From CAWAHD01 sp963781785 (GTDB taxonomy: Bacteria > Planctomycetota > Planctomycetia > Isosphaerales > Isosphaeraceae), in contig CAWAHD010000001.1 of NCBI GenBank assembly GCA_963781785.1, forward strand, positions 186,001 through 250,000: DNA of 64,000 nucleotides. The letters run 5' to 3'. Made by a program: the position numbers and the translations under genes. This document shows, in pieces, positions 1-8,469 of the stretch. The stretch's first letter is position 1; every line of letters starts with the position of its first letter. The notes beneath the pieces are model-generated. The model did no database searches, was not told the origin of the DNA, and saw only the letters and a program-made list of their open reading frames with translations.

Positions 1-2226
1 GGCTTGAGCCAGCTTGAGCGCCGTCTCGAGGTACTGGCGTGCCTTGGGGCTCGCGAAGGGGAGACGCCCCTTTTCAAGCTCCAGGAGACCGGCCCGGAAG
101 TTCAGCCGGGCAGATCCGGGGTGTTGCTTCAAACCCTGGTTGACTCGCTTCTCGAGGAGCTTCGCCTGCTGTGGAAAATGGCGCAGGAACTCACAGATCC
201 GCTCGATGTCTTCGAGCCGGTACTTCAACCGGCTGCCGCGCTCGAGATAGTCAACGACCTGCGCGATATGTCCGGCCCGCCCAGGGTACTCCTTGCGGTC
301 GTCCAGAAACGCATCGAGCAGGGCAGCCAGCTCTCCAGCAGTATTGCTGCGGCATTTCTTCTGGAGTCCCGCATTCCAGAGCTCGGCGTAGTGATCCTGG
401 GTGGCCTTGGGCATGCGGTATCGGATCGATTCGATCGAGAGCGCCAGCCACAATGGCGTCGGCTCGACCAGGCTCGCCTCGGCTTCCCGGATCATCTGAT
501 CGCTCGGACCGGACTGCCCGGCTTTCGCCTCGAACATCGCCCTGCGAGCCAGATAGAAGTAGTGGTGGGATTCATCTGGACAAAGCTCGTCGGCAACCCG
601 GAATTGATCGCGCCCGTCGTCCCAGCGCGCTTCCAGTGCCAGCTTGCGAGCCAGGCCGATCCGGCAGGCGAATTCCAGGTTGCGCAAGGAATCGTCGAGG
701 GGCTTGAGCTGCCGGGCCTTTTGCGCCAAGGCCAGGGCCTCGACGTGGTCATCTCGCTCGTAGGAATGCCGGGCCAAGAGCATTATGGTCTCAACGTCAT
801 CGGGAAACTTCGCCAGCAGCCGGCGTGCAGCCGATTCGATACCGGCCGGATCATCCCGTTTTTGGTTGACATCGACCAACAATCGGTATGTCGGCAGGTG
901 GAGAGGAGCGAGCTCGATGCTTTTTTCAAGGCATTCGATCACCTTCTCTTTGGCGCCCGCGAGCCTCCTGGCGTCTTCCGAGTCCCGGCGACGGCGCCCA
1001 GGTCCGATCGAAGGCGCAAATGGCTGTGAAGACTCCTCGTCGATCGCATCTGCTTCGTCGTGCCAGGTCTTGGCCAGGTGGTTCCAGATCATCGCCTGGG
1101 CCAGTGCACGCTCGGCCAAGCTCAATGCGGGCATTGTCTTCAGGTCGTCGATAAACGCAGCCCACCGGCCTCGTGATATGTCCGGATCGGCGTCTGCTTC
1201 TTCCCAGGCTATGGCCCGGCACCGATTCCAGTGCGGGTCGATCGACATGGGCTCAGCGGCACTGGTGAATCGGTCAAGCAGGTCTGCGACGTCGTCCGGA
1301 TTCAGGTCGCGTGCTTGCTTGATCACCGGGCCGACCAGGATGGAAGTCAGTCGCCCGGGATGTTTGGGATCAACCCGGCGCAGGCCATGGCGCAAAAAGG
1401 CAATCTCGATAAACAGCGTGTGCCAGTCCTGAGCGGCGGCAAGGCTGCTCACCTGACGCAGCCGTGCGAGCAGCGGCTCGCCGAAAACCACTTTCTCGAT
1501 GCGCTCCAGAAATCTTTCGTCGGCATTCGCCGCCTGTGCCTCGGCAAGACGGCGCAGCCGCTGGGCAATTGCGGAGGCCTTGCGCGTGGAATCGAGACGG
1601 TCCCAGTTGGCTCGGGCTTCTTCGGTGTCGTGCCGATAGTGCGCGGCCAGTCCTCGGACGAAGAATTTCCACTCGCTGAGCGGAGAGCTGCGGACGAGGT
1701 CGCGCAACAGCGACAAAGCCCCCGCTTCGTCGCTGGCCTGGAGCCGCTCCAGCGACGCTCGAATCAGGCTCGCGTCGCGACCAATCTCCGGAGACACATC
1801 CAGCGCCCGCTCGGGATGGACCACCGCTTGATCTGCGGCGATCGCAGCCAGGCCGTCCTTGAGTTCCTGTGTCCCCAGCCGTTCCTGGATCTGGTAGGCG
1901 TCTCGTGTCAGCCCCAGGTTCATCAAAAGCCGCACGAGCTCATCCACCCACTCATTTGCAGTGACGCCGAACTCGAGCAGGTGCCGGGCGACTTCCACTG
2001 CCGAAGCCGTCATCCCGAGCTGGATGAGCTGCCGCGCCCTCAGGAAGTACGCGCGCTCGAGCAGCCGGTGGTTCGCCGGCGTATTCTCTTCCTTGTAACA
2101 AAGCTTGGCCTGCTTGACGGCGTCCTTGAACCGCTCTTTCTGGAACAGGCGCTCGACTTCGTCACACAGCGGGGTATTTGCCCCGGCGGATGGGGAAGGC
2201 ATCCTGCGCGAACGCTTTGTGGCCAT
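1..2226 (-). CDS. Tetratricopeptide-repeat protein, 3' end beyond window
   Basis: The minus strand is open from an ATG at 2226 to the first base of the window, giving 742 visible codons with no stop; the C-terminus lies outside. I see no signal peptide or long hydrophobic segment, so a cytoplasmic location is likely. The product is rich in Leu, Ala and Arg and built of paired amphipathic helices of TPR/SEL1 type. Examples are the segment around LPTYRLLVDVNQ and the repeat-like RHSYERDDHVEALALAQKAR, in the second half of the visible part. Such proteins are scaffolds for protein contacts; no catalytic motif is visible and I cannot name a partner. The gene stands alone, divergent from nothing nearby and followed upstream by the MCE gene on the same strand. 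Long open frames on the plus strand across this region are its mirror image and show no family character. Confidence 0.85.
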   Translation of the reverse strand, partial: MATKRSRRMPSPSAGANTPLCDEVERLFQKERFKDAVKQAKLCYKEENTPANHRLLERAYFLRARQLIQLGMTASAVEVARHLLEFGVTANEWVDELVRLLMNLGLTRDAYQIQERLGTQELKDGLAAIAADQAVVHPERALDVSPEIGRDASLIRASLERLQASDEAGALSLLRDLVRSSPLSEWKFFVRGLAAHYRHDTEEARANWDRLDSTRKASAIAQRLRRLAEAQAANADERFLERIEKVVFGEPLLARLRQVSSLAAAQDWHTLFIEIAFLRHGLRRVDPKHPGRLTSILVGPVIKQARDLNPDDVADLLDRFTSAAEPMSIDPHWNRCRAIAWEEADADPDISRGRWAAFIDDLKTMPALSLAERALAQAMIWNHLAKTWHDEADAIDEESSQPFAPSIGPGRRRRDSEDARRLAGAKEKVIECLEKSIELAPLHLPTYRLLVDVNQKRDDPAGIESAARRLLAKFPDDVETIMLLARHSYERDDHVEALALAQKARQLKPLDDSLRNLEFACRIGLARKLALEARWDDGRDQFRVADELCPDESHHYFYLARRAMFEAKAGQSGPSDQMIREAEASLVEPTPLWLALSIESIRYRMPKATQDHYAELWNAGLQKKCRSNTAGELAALLDAFLDDRKEYPGRAGHIAQVVDYLERGSRLKYRLEDIERICEFLRHFPQQAKLLEKRVNQGLKQHPGSARLNFRAGLLELEKGRLPFASPKARQYLETALKLAQA

Positions 2227-2413
2227 GCTGCGAGGCAATCTCGGAACAGGTTGGCAGACCTTTCTCCCGGCCAAGGCGCCGATTCTACCGAGAGGGCGCA
2301 CAGAGTCCAAGACCCTCTTCGGGTCAAATCAGGCGAGAGCGAAGTCCATTCAAGTTTGAGGAGTGAACAGGATGATCTCGACGCGGCTGGCTGGTAGCCC
2401 GGTTGGTGCGGGA

Positions 2414-3463
2414 TCAAGGGTCCGGGGGGCTTGCGCCGAAACCCACGGCAGCGACTTTCCGCGTTTTGAACCAGCCGGCCGACTGGATCGCGTGTTTGTC
2501 GACGAGGTATTGTCGCACGGTGTCAGCTTGCTCCTGGGTGAGGACCACAGCCAGGTCTTTGTCGCGGGTCAGGTCGGTGAATGCCGCGATCACGACTCGC
2601 GAGGTCGGGCGGCCCGCCCATTTGCACCAGCGGCCAATCTCATCGAGCCTGGCCTGGCCCTCCCTGGTCAGGACGGAGCGGCCGGGCTCGAAGAGATCCT
2701 CCGTGCGCAGGGAACGGCTATTCCGCGCTGCGCCTGGCTGAAACAACACGCTTTCGCGGTCGAGGTAAGCGCGGCGCTCGAAATAACGCGAGAACGGCCA
2801 GGTTTCCTTGACGGCCGTCAAATCCTCTTCGAGGGCCGTCAAAGTGCGCTCCCCTCGATGCGATACGTCGACGAGGTTGTGATAGAGCGTCTCGTCCTGC
2901 ACCAGCTTGCCGAGGCTCCCTTCGCCGCGGCGGATCGAGCCGGTGAGTGCCGTGAGCTCGCCTAGTTCCTTCTCGGCTGCCAAGGTGGCGGCGTCGAGCC
3001 GAGCCAGCGACGAGGCTGCCTTCTTGAGCAGGTCGCTGGCTTCAACCGGGCGCTCGGACGCGATCGTTCCCAGGTCCTTGAGCATCGGAGCATCGGGCCG
3101 GCCGGGGGTTAGCTCGATCGCCTTGGCACCGACCAGTCCCTCGGAGACGATGCGAGCGACGGCGTCGGTGCGCACCAGGTTGCGTAACCGCTGGTCGATC
3201 CGCAGGACCAGCTCGACGGGCTGACCCGGCTCCGGCGGCGGGACCACCGCCTGCACGACTCCGGCATCGATCCCTTGCAGCCGGACCCGGTGGCCGGCCT
3301 CGAGCCCGCCGATCGTCTCGAACTGCACCCGCACGCGAAAGGTCGGCTGGACTCGCCACTGCCGGCCGGCAACCTGGTGCAGCCCCAATCCCCCCAACGC
3401 CAGCAAGGCTGCGGCAAACCCCGCGTTGGCCAGCAGCCGCCATCGCCCGATGTCGCGCATCAT
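2414..3463 (-). CDS. MCE/MlaD-family lipid-transport protein with OmpA-like C-terminus
   Basis: This 349-residue protein has an N-terminal membrane anchor (about residues 11-30) followed by an MCE domain (about 38-115) with the typical pattern of a glycine-rich entry (GLEAGHRVRLQGIDAGVV) and a region ending in GLVGAKAIEL. A helical stretch follows with the family signature GSLGKLVQDETLYHNL near residue 185. The last 80 residues (VVIAAFTDLTRDKDLAVVLT, then QADTVRQYLVDK) resemble the OmpA/MotB fold that binds peptidoglycan. MCE proteins carry phospholipid or other hydrophobic molecules across the periplasm. The permease gene lies 32 bases upstream on the same strand, so the two form an operon. 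The start has a GAGG ribosome-binding site nine bases upstream; a second ATG follows immediately. The OmpA-like assignment is inferred from the pattern only. Confidence 0.88.
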   Translation of the reverse strand: MMRDIGRWRLLANAGFAAALLALGGLGLHQVAGRQWRVQPTFRVRVQFETIGGLEAGHRVRLQGIDAGVVQAVVPPPEPGQPVELVLRIDQRLRNLVRTDAVARIVSEGLVGAKAIELTPGRPDAPMLKDLGTIASERPVEASDLLKKAASSLARLDAATLAAEKELGELTALTGSIRRGEGSLGKLVQDETLYHNLVDVSHRGERTLTALEEDLTAVKETWPFSRYFERRAYLDRESVLFQPGAARNSRSLRTEDLFEPGRSVLTREGQARLDEIGRWCKWAGRPTSRVVIAAFTDLTRDKDLAVVLTQEQADTVRQYLVDKHAIQSAGWFKTRKVAAVGFGASPPDP

Positions 3464-3495
3464 CTCGGGTTACCTCAATCGGGAGTTTCTCGATC

Positions 3496-4278
3496 TCAAT
3501 TGGTCCATCCGACCATCGCTGTCCCGGCCTGAATCAACGGAACCATGACGAGGTTGGTCGCGAATACGGCCAGGGTCGTCCGGACAACGCCATGAGTGGC
3601 CGCGCGGCCGACGGCCTCGGTCGTACTCTCGGCATTCAAGCCGGTCCAGCAGGCAACCAGGGCCGCCACCAGGCCGAAGACCGCCGTTTTCACGGTTGCA
3701 GGAATGACGTCCGACATCCTGATGAACTCGAGCGACTTGCTCCAGAAAAGGCCGATCGTCGACCTGCCGGCGGTGAGCTCAGCAGCCAGGCTCCCCACCA
3801 GGGCCGAGGCGCCCAAGAGCACTGTCAATAACGGGACGGCCACCGCGCAGGCGATCGCTCGCGGAGCAACCAAAGTCGAGATGGGATCAGCTCCCAGGAC
3901 GACACGGGCGTCGATCTCCTCGTTGAGGACCATCGAACCAAGCTCCGCGGCCAGACCTGCTCCCATCCGTCCGGCCACCAGGAGCCCAGCCAGGAGCGGG
4001 CCGATCTCCACCAGCACAGCCACTGCCAGAAAGCTGGGAAGCATCGACTCGGCTTCGAAGGCAGCAAGCAGCCGATGGGTCTGGAGCCAGAAGACAACGC
4101 CCACACTCAAGCCCGCTCCCACGACCATCGGCAGGCTCTGGACCGCCACCCGTTCGAACTGGCGGATCACTTCGCCCAACCGCAGGTAGAGCGCAGCGGG
4201 AACCGAACCGCATGCCCGGAGCGAAAAGGCGAGGAAACCCATGAACGACTGGAGCCAGAACGCTCTTTCCTCATCCAT
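3496..4278 (-). CDS. MlaE-type ABC transporter permease
   Basis: The product, 260 residues from the ATG at 4278, is a permease of the MlaE/YrbE family. Five to six hydrophobic segments are visible. The conserved core follows the family pattern: SLPMVVGAGLSVGVVFWLQT, VLVEIGPLLAGLLVAGRMGA, the loop GSMVLNEEIDARVVLGADPI, and the C-terminal GLNAESTTEAVGRAATHGVV. The loop with MVLNEEIDA corresponds to the contact with the MlaF ATPase in known systems. The reading frame is open further upstream to 4470, but the extra 64 residues lack family character, so the internal ATG at 4278 is preferred. It is the first gene of a pair with the MCE gene downstream. No MlaF-type ATPase gene adjoins the pair, so the ATPase must be encoded elsewhere. 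Confidence 0.9.
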   Translation of the reverse strand: MDEERAFWLQSFMGFLAFSLRACGSVPAALYLRLGEVIRQFERVAVQSLPMVVGAGLSVGVVFWLQTHRLLAAFEAESMLPSFLAVAVLVEIGPLLAGLLVAGRMGAGLAAELGSMVLNEEIDARVVLGADPISTLVAPRAIACAVAVPLLTVLLGASALVGSLAAELTAGRSTIGLFWSKSLEFIRMSDVIPATVKTAVFGLVAALVACWTGLNAESTTEAVGRAATHGVVRTTLAVFATNLVMVPLIQAGTAMVGWTN

Positions 4279-4514
4279 TCCCGGTTGCCTCGCATTCGCC
4301 GCAGCTTGAAGGGCAAGGAAGTGAAAGGGTCCGAGAATCGCCTCGCCACCTCTCTCATCAATAGTAGTTCGATCGCCGAGAGTTGAGCAACACGATCTGC
4401 CGGTCATGGAGAAGCTTGAACCGTGAATAGAATTGGGACTGGTAATTCCGCCCGAGCGGGATACTCTCATTACGTGGAGCGTATTGTCTCGGATCGGGCT
4501 GGAGCACAGGAAAA

Positions 4515-6305
4515 ATGCAAGGAGAGGAGGGTATTGAGCCGGTTACCGGGCCGTGGGAAGCCTTCGCACTGGCTGTCATTGCACCTCTGGGGCCCTTCAC
4601 TCACGTCCACGTTGCCCCCAAAATCCCGCCGGCGCTTCTCAACCACGCCCTGTTCACTTATCTCCCGCTTCAGGGAGATGAGCTGATCCTTGCATTAGTC
4701 GACCGTGGCGGGAGTGAGCCAGGCGGCTGTTGCGCGCTGACCACGCGCCGAATCTACTGGGAGGAAACCCGCGACGCGATGCGTCGCAGATCTGAGCAAA
4801 CCACTGGCCAAGCAAACGACCGCAGGCCGGTCGTCTTGATTGCCCGTTACCGTGATCTGCCGGAAACGATCGCGAATTCGATTGGACCAGACGGATCGGT
4901 CCGGCTCGATCTCGGGGGCGGTCGGGCCATCTTGCTGAAGGGGGTTGACAAACACCTCGGGGAGCCGCTGGCGCGATTCCTCGAGAGAATGAGCACGGCA
5001 GACCGCCGTGGGACCGTCCCCTCGGTCGGCGAGGTTGCCCCGCATCTGGCCGCCCGGATCCCGCAGGTATTGCCCTCCGTAGCCCGGCTCACGGCACAAA
5101 GTCGGGCCTTCAGGCAGGACTTGGTTCAATTCCGTTCTGCCCTGCAATCAGCGCCCGAGCGCCCTCTTGCAACCTGGCTCTTCATACTTGCCTGCATGGC
5201 AGTGTTTGCCGCAATGGTCGCTTCCGGAGTGCCGGCGCGAAGCCCGATGGCCACGGAGTTGATAACCTGGGGCGCCAACGATGGCTCCCGGGTCGTGGTG
5301 CGCGGCGAATTCTGGAGGCTCTTTTCCAGCGTATTCATCCACGGCGGCTTGCTCCACCTCGGCCTGAACATGTGGAGCCTGTTCGCGATTGGGCCTCTGG
5401 TCGAGCGCATCTACGGGAACGTGGCGTTTGCCGTTATCTATCTGGCCGCGGGTGTGGGGGGTGCGATTGCGAGTATCGCGGCGTCTCCCCTTCGAGTTGG
5501 GGTCGGAGCCTCCGGAGCAATCTGCGGCGTGCTGGGAGCACTTGTCGCCTTCCTGGTCATGCACCGCCGCTCGATCCCCGCCTCATTGCTCAAGTCATTA
5601 GGCAACAATGTCTTGGGAGTCATTGTCTTGATGGTCATCCTGGGCTGGGTCGTGCCGAACATCGATCAGGAAGCTCATTTCGGCGGGCTGGTTACCGGTT
5701 TTGTGAGTGGCCTTGCGTTGTGCGGCCCTTGGCCGGTCGTCCGTAGCCGCCTTTTCGCGGTTCGCCGCGGCATCGGAGCGTTGGTAATCGCAGCCGCTCT
5801 TGCGGGAGCAGCGTACGGCGTGACGCGCCGGGCCATGGCGGACTTTGCACCCGCCCGCGTGATCGGGCGAATCGCGGTCCAGCTTGCGGAGCTGAATGCA
5901 ATCGGCAACTCCGTTCCGAGCTCTCTGGAGCTCAGGCGAGATCGCGACGCCCCGGAAGCTCACGATCTCCAAGTGGAGGCGATTGAAGAGCTGGCCCAGC
6001 GAGCCGCCAGAAACCTGGAGCGACTGGGCCGCGCCTTAACGCCCGATCCGCGAATCGAGAACATGGTCAGAGCCGTGATCCAGGCACAAACCAGCCAGAT
6101 CGCCGCTCTCGATGCTGCGCGTCGTTATCTCGACACCGGTGACTTGAGCGATCTGACCGGACCGGCCGGACTCCTCAAAATGAAGACGGCCACCCGGCGC
6201 GCTCTCCAGTCGTTCCAGCAGCAGGAGATCGAATACCTGCGCTTGAGCAATTTGATCCAGGTACGCCAGCAGGAAGCACCCCGCAGCCCCGTCGGGCCGG
6301 AATAA
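4515..6305 (+). CDS. Rhomboid-family intramembrane serine protease
   Basis: This 596-residue protein has a long cytoplasmic N-terminal part (about 1-215) with no recognised domain, then a rhomboid core of six or seven membrane segments (about 220-430), and a coiled, polar C-terminal tail of about 170 residues. Rhomboid hallmarks are present: the WR-type entry with a His-rich loop (EFWRLFSSVFIHGGLLHLGLN, residues 265-285), the nucleophile motif GASGAICG with Ser333, and the catalytic His388 in AHFGGLVTGF. The His/Asn cluster before TM2 is intact. Such enzymes cleave membrane proteins within the bilayer. The N- and C-terminal extensions are long for the family and may bind substrates. The gene stands alone between a divergent permease and a same-strand hydrolase. 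The substrate is unknown. Confidence 0.93.
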   Translation: MQGEEGIEPVTGPWEAFALAVIAPLGPFTHVHVAPKIPPALLNHALFTYLPLQGDELILALVDRGGSEPGGCCALTTRRIYWEETRDAMRRRSEQTTGQANDRRPVVLIARYRDLPETIANSIGPDGSVRLDLGGGRAILLKGVDKHLGEPLARFLERMSTADRRGTVPSVGEVAPHLAARIPQVLPSVARLTAQSRAFRQDLVQFRSALQSAPERPLATWLFILACMAVFAAMVASGVPARSPMATELITWGANDGSRVVVRGEFWRLFSSVFIHGGLLHLGLNMWSLFAIGPLVERIYGNVAFAVIYLAAGVGGAIASIAASPLRVGVGASGAICGVLGALVAFLVMHRRSIPASLLKSLGNNVLGVIVLMVILGWVVPNIDQEAHFGGLVTGFVSGLALCGPWPVVRSRLFAVRRGIGALVIAAALAGAAYGVTRRAMADFAPARVIGRIAVQLAELNAIGNSVPSSLELRRDRDAPEAHDLQVEAIEELAQRAARNLERLGRALTPDPRIENMVRAVIQAQTSQIAALDAARRYLDTGDLSDLTGPAGLLKMKTATRRALQSFQQQEIEYLRLSNLIQVRQQEAPRSPVGPE

Positions 6306-6443
6306 CGCTTGTTGCGGAAGAGCGCCACGGCGTGCTAACCTCGAGACTCGTCGCGTGCGCCGGCCCATTGTGCTGACACGGCGGAGTGGTTCCACGCTAG
6401 GGCGCCCTGGACGATTCTGATCACAAGCAGGAGCTGCAAAACT

Positions 6444-7778
6444 GTGAACGCACCGATCGGGCGGATGGCCATCGTTCGTACAGGCATCGTGATATTCTCG
6501 GGTCTTTGCGGATTTGCAAGTGCTCCGGGCGTCGCGCGGGCGGGGCTTGACGAATACGTCAAGAAGCCCGATCAAGCGTTCGCCTGGAATGTGGCCGGCA
6601 GAGTCACCACGCCGGCCGGCACGATCACGAGCATCAAGCTGACCTCGCAGATCTGGCAGGGAATCACCTGGAGCCATGACCTCAGGGTCTACGAGCCGCG
6701 CGAGATTGTTCATTCCGACGCCATGCTCCTGTTCATTACAGGGGGCGACACTAACCGCAAGGCCAGCGACGACGACCACAAGCAGGCCTTTGGCCTGGCC
6801 CAGCTCTGCGGTGCCCGCGTGGCGGTGCTGCCTCAAGTGCCGAACCAGCCGCTCCTGGACGGCAAGACCGAGGACGAGCTGATCGCCGAGACGTTCGTCC
6901 GCTACCTCGCCACCAAGGATGAGAACTGGCCTCTGCTGTTCCCCATGGTCAAAAGCGCAGTCCGGGCGATGGACGCACTTCAATCGTGGGCCAAGGAGAA
7001 CGGCAAGCCGGCCGTGAAGGGGTTTGTCGTCACCGGCGGCTCGAAGCGCGGCTGGACGACCTGGTTGACCGGCGCGGTCGATGATCGCGTCGTTGCGATC
7101 GCGCCCATGGTCATCGTCATGCTCAACCTCGGCATGCAGGGGCCGAACCAGCTCAAGGTCTGGGGCCAGTACAGCGAGCAGATCCACGACTATGTCGAGC
7201 GTGGGTTGATGGAAAAAGTGGCGACGCCCACCGGCACCCAGCTCTGGAAAATGGTCGACCCGTTCACCTACCGTGACCGGCTCACCAAGCCGAAGCTGCT
7301 GATCAACGGCACCAACGACCGATACTGGACGCTCGATGCTCTGGATCTCTACTGGAACGAGCTTGAGGGACCGAAGTACTTGATCGAGCTGCCCAACGCC
7401 GGTCACGGCCTCAAGGAAAACCGCGACTGGGCCATGGCCGGCCTGGGAGTGTTTTTCCAGTCCGTCGTTTCGAACCGCCCTCTTCCCCGCGTCACCTGGG
7501 ACCTTCTCCGCGGCGCCGGCGGTGAATGTACTTTTACAATCCGCGCGGCGCCGGCCCCACACGCTGCCCGGATCTGGACAGCACACTCGGCAACTCGCGA
7601 TTACCGCGAGTCACCGTGGGAGTCTGCACCGCTCAAGCCCGGCGAGACCATGACTTATCACACCCAGCCAGTCAAAAGCGGGCATGATGTGTTCATGGGC
7701 GAAGTGGAATACCAATTCAATGGGATTCCGTTTCACCTGACGACGACGTTCCAGGAGTTGGGGATCGAAAAGCGGTAG
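6444..7778 (+). CDS. PhoPQ-activated pathogenicity-related protein (PqaA-like), exported
   Basis: The start is a GTG at 6444, preceded by an AGGAG about ten bases upstream. The first 33 residues form a signal peptide ending near VARAG. The rest is an alpha/beta-hydrolase fold of the PhoPQ-related family, in length typical (444 residues). The likely nucleophile is the Ser in TGGSKRGWT, followed by TWLTGAVDDRVVAIAPMV. The acid is in LINGTNDRYWTLDA, and the His in LPNAGHGLKEN completes the triad. A C-terminal beta-rich domain follows. Family members in Planctomycetes are abundant but the substrate is not established; the Salmonella namesake is regulated by PhoPQ, which says nothing of regulation here. 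The gene is monocistronic. The assignment to family is firm, the function open. Confidence 0.92.
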   Translation: MNAPIGRMAIVRTGIVIFSGLCGFASAPGVARAGLDEYVKKPDQAFAWNVAGRVTTPAGTITSIKLTSQIWQGITWSHDLRVYEPREIVHSDAMLLFITGGDTNRKASDDDHKQAFGLAQLCGARVAVLPQVPNQPLLDGKTEDELIAETFVRYLATKDENWPLLFPMVKSAVRAMDALQSWAKENGKPAVKGFVVTGGSKRGWTTWLTGAVDDRVVAIAPMVIVMLNLGMQGPNQLKVWGQYSEQIHDYVERGLMEKVATPTGTQLWKMVDPFTYRDRLTKPKLLINGTNDRYWTLDALDLYWNELEGPKYLIELPNAGHGLKENRDWAMAGLGVFFQSVVSNRPLPRVTWDLLRGAGGECTFTIRAAPAPHAARIWTAHSATRDYRESPWESAPLKPGETMTYHTQPVKSGHDVFMGEVEYQFNGIPFHLTTTFQELGIEKR

Positions 7779-7827
7779 CTATCATACCGACCAATCTGCG
7801 AGTGCAAGCCCTGGGATCCCGGCGAAG

Positions 7828-7890
7828 TCACGACGGTTCCGTGTCACCGAAAAGCGTCAGATGATCGGTGTCGAAGAGGTATTGGAGCAT
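7828..7890 (-). pseudogene. VapC/PIN toxin remnant (N-terminal 20 codons)
   Basis: An ATG at 7890, within the last codons of the antitoxin gene, opens a frame reading MLQYLFDTDHLTLF before a TGA at 7828-7830. This is the N-terminal beta strand of a PIN-domain toxin, where the first Asp of FDTDHLT is a catalytic acid. A normal VapC has about 130-140 residues, so more than 100 are missing, including the other catalytic acids. I find no continuation in the other two minus-strand frames down to the PhoPQ-related gene, whose end is 50 bases away. The overlap with the antitoxin is retained, so this is a decayed module, not a chance ORF. The remainder was presumably lost by deletion. Confidence 0.7.
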
Positions 7891-8228
7891 TCACCCTGGC
7901 CTGACTGGTCAGCGGAAGGGTGGTCCGCGTCCTCGCGGAACTTGCGGATTTCGTCCAGGTAACCCACAAAGTCCGGATCATCCTTGGCGTGGCCAAACCA
8001 TCGCATCAAGGGGTTCTCCTGGGGGACCGTGATCGCGAGAAGCGAGCCGGAGTCCACGTGTTGGCGAAGAAGTGCGCGTAGTTGCTCGACGGCCTCTTCG
8101 CGTGTGGGAGCCGTCGCGTGCAGATCAGAAAGGCCCACAAGCCGAGCAGTGAAGAACCCCACTGGCCCGGGACCGACCTGAACAAGGCAGGCTGCGGGAA
8201 CATCCGTGCGCATGGCGTCAATTGTCAT
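7857..8228 (-). CDS. HicB-like antitoxin of a type II toxin-antitoxin pair
   Basis: From the ATG at 8228 this encodes 123 residues. The central part (GFFTARLVGLSDLHATAPTREEAVEQLRALL) is a HicB-type alpha/beta segment. A C-terminal tail rich in Asp, Glu and Ser follows, ending in ECSNTSSTPII. Proteins with this plan and the same acidic tail precede a PIN-domain toxin in Planctomycetes, to my recollection. Here the toxin start overlaps the end of this gene by 34 bases, in the usual translational coupling, but the toxin is cut to 20 codons. The frame is open upstream to 8405, but the added residues are Cys/Arg-rich shadow sequence, so the internal start is chosen. This antitoxin looks complete and may persist as an orphan. 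Whether it represses its own promoter cannot be read. Confidence 0.72.
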   Translation of the reverse strand: MTIDAMRTDVPAACLVQVGPGPVGFFTARLVGLSDLHATAPTREEAVEQLRALLRQHVDSGSLLAITVPQENPLMRWFGHAKDDPDFVGYLDEIRKFREDADHPSADQSGQGECSNTSSTPII

Positions 8229-8469
8229 GTTCGTATTCTCGCCATGATTCCGTCCTACGGCTCTCTCGATCACCGTACAACCTCGATGACATCGATTGTG
8301 ACAGCTCGCAGGATCGGGGTGCTCTGCGGGCAGAGGCTGTCCTGGTTCGGAGAAGCACGGTAAACTCGTGCGGCAACGTCGCGTCAGGCCACATCGCAGA
8401 CACACCTTAGATTCTTTCCCCTGAACTTCTACGCAAGATGCGGAGAAGTTTTTGATCAGTAACTCTCGG

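Noticed and set aside
4..1029. Long plus-strand open frame
   Set aside because: It mirrors the real minus-strand TPR gene codon for codon; no family character.
1231..2397. 388-codon plus-strand open frame
   Set aside because: Mirror of the minus-strand TPR gene; extends past its start only by chance.
6036..7586. 516-codon minus-strand frame opposite the PhoPQ-related gene
   Set aside because: The plus strand encodes a recognisable hydrolase with signal peptide; the mirror has no motif.
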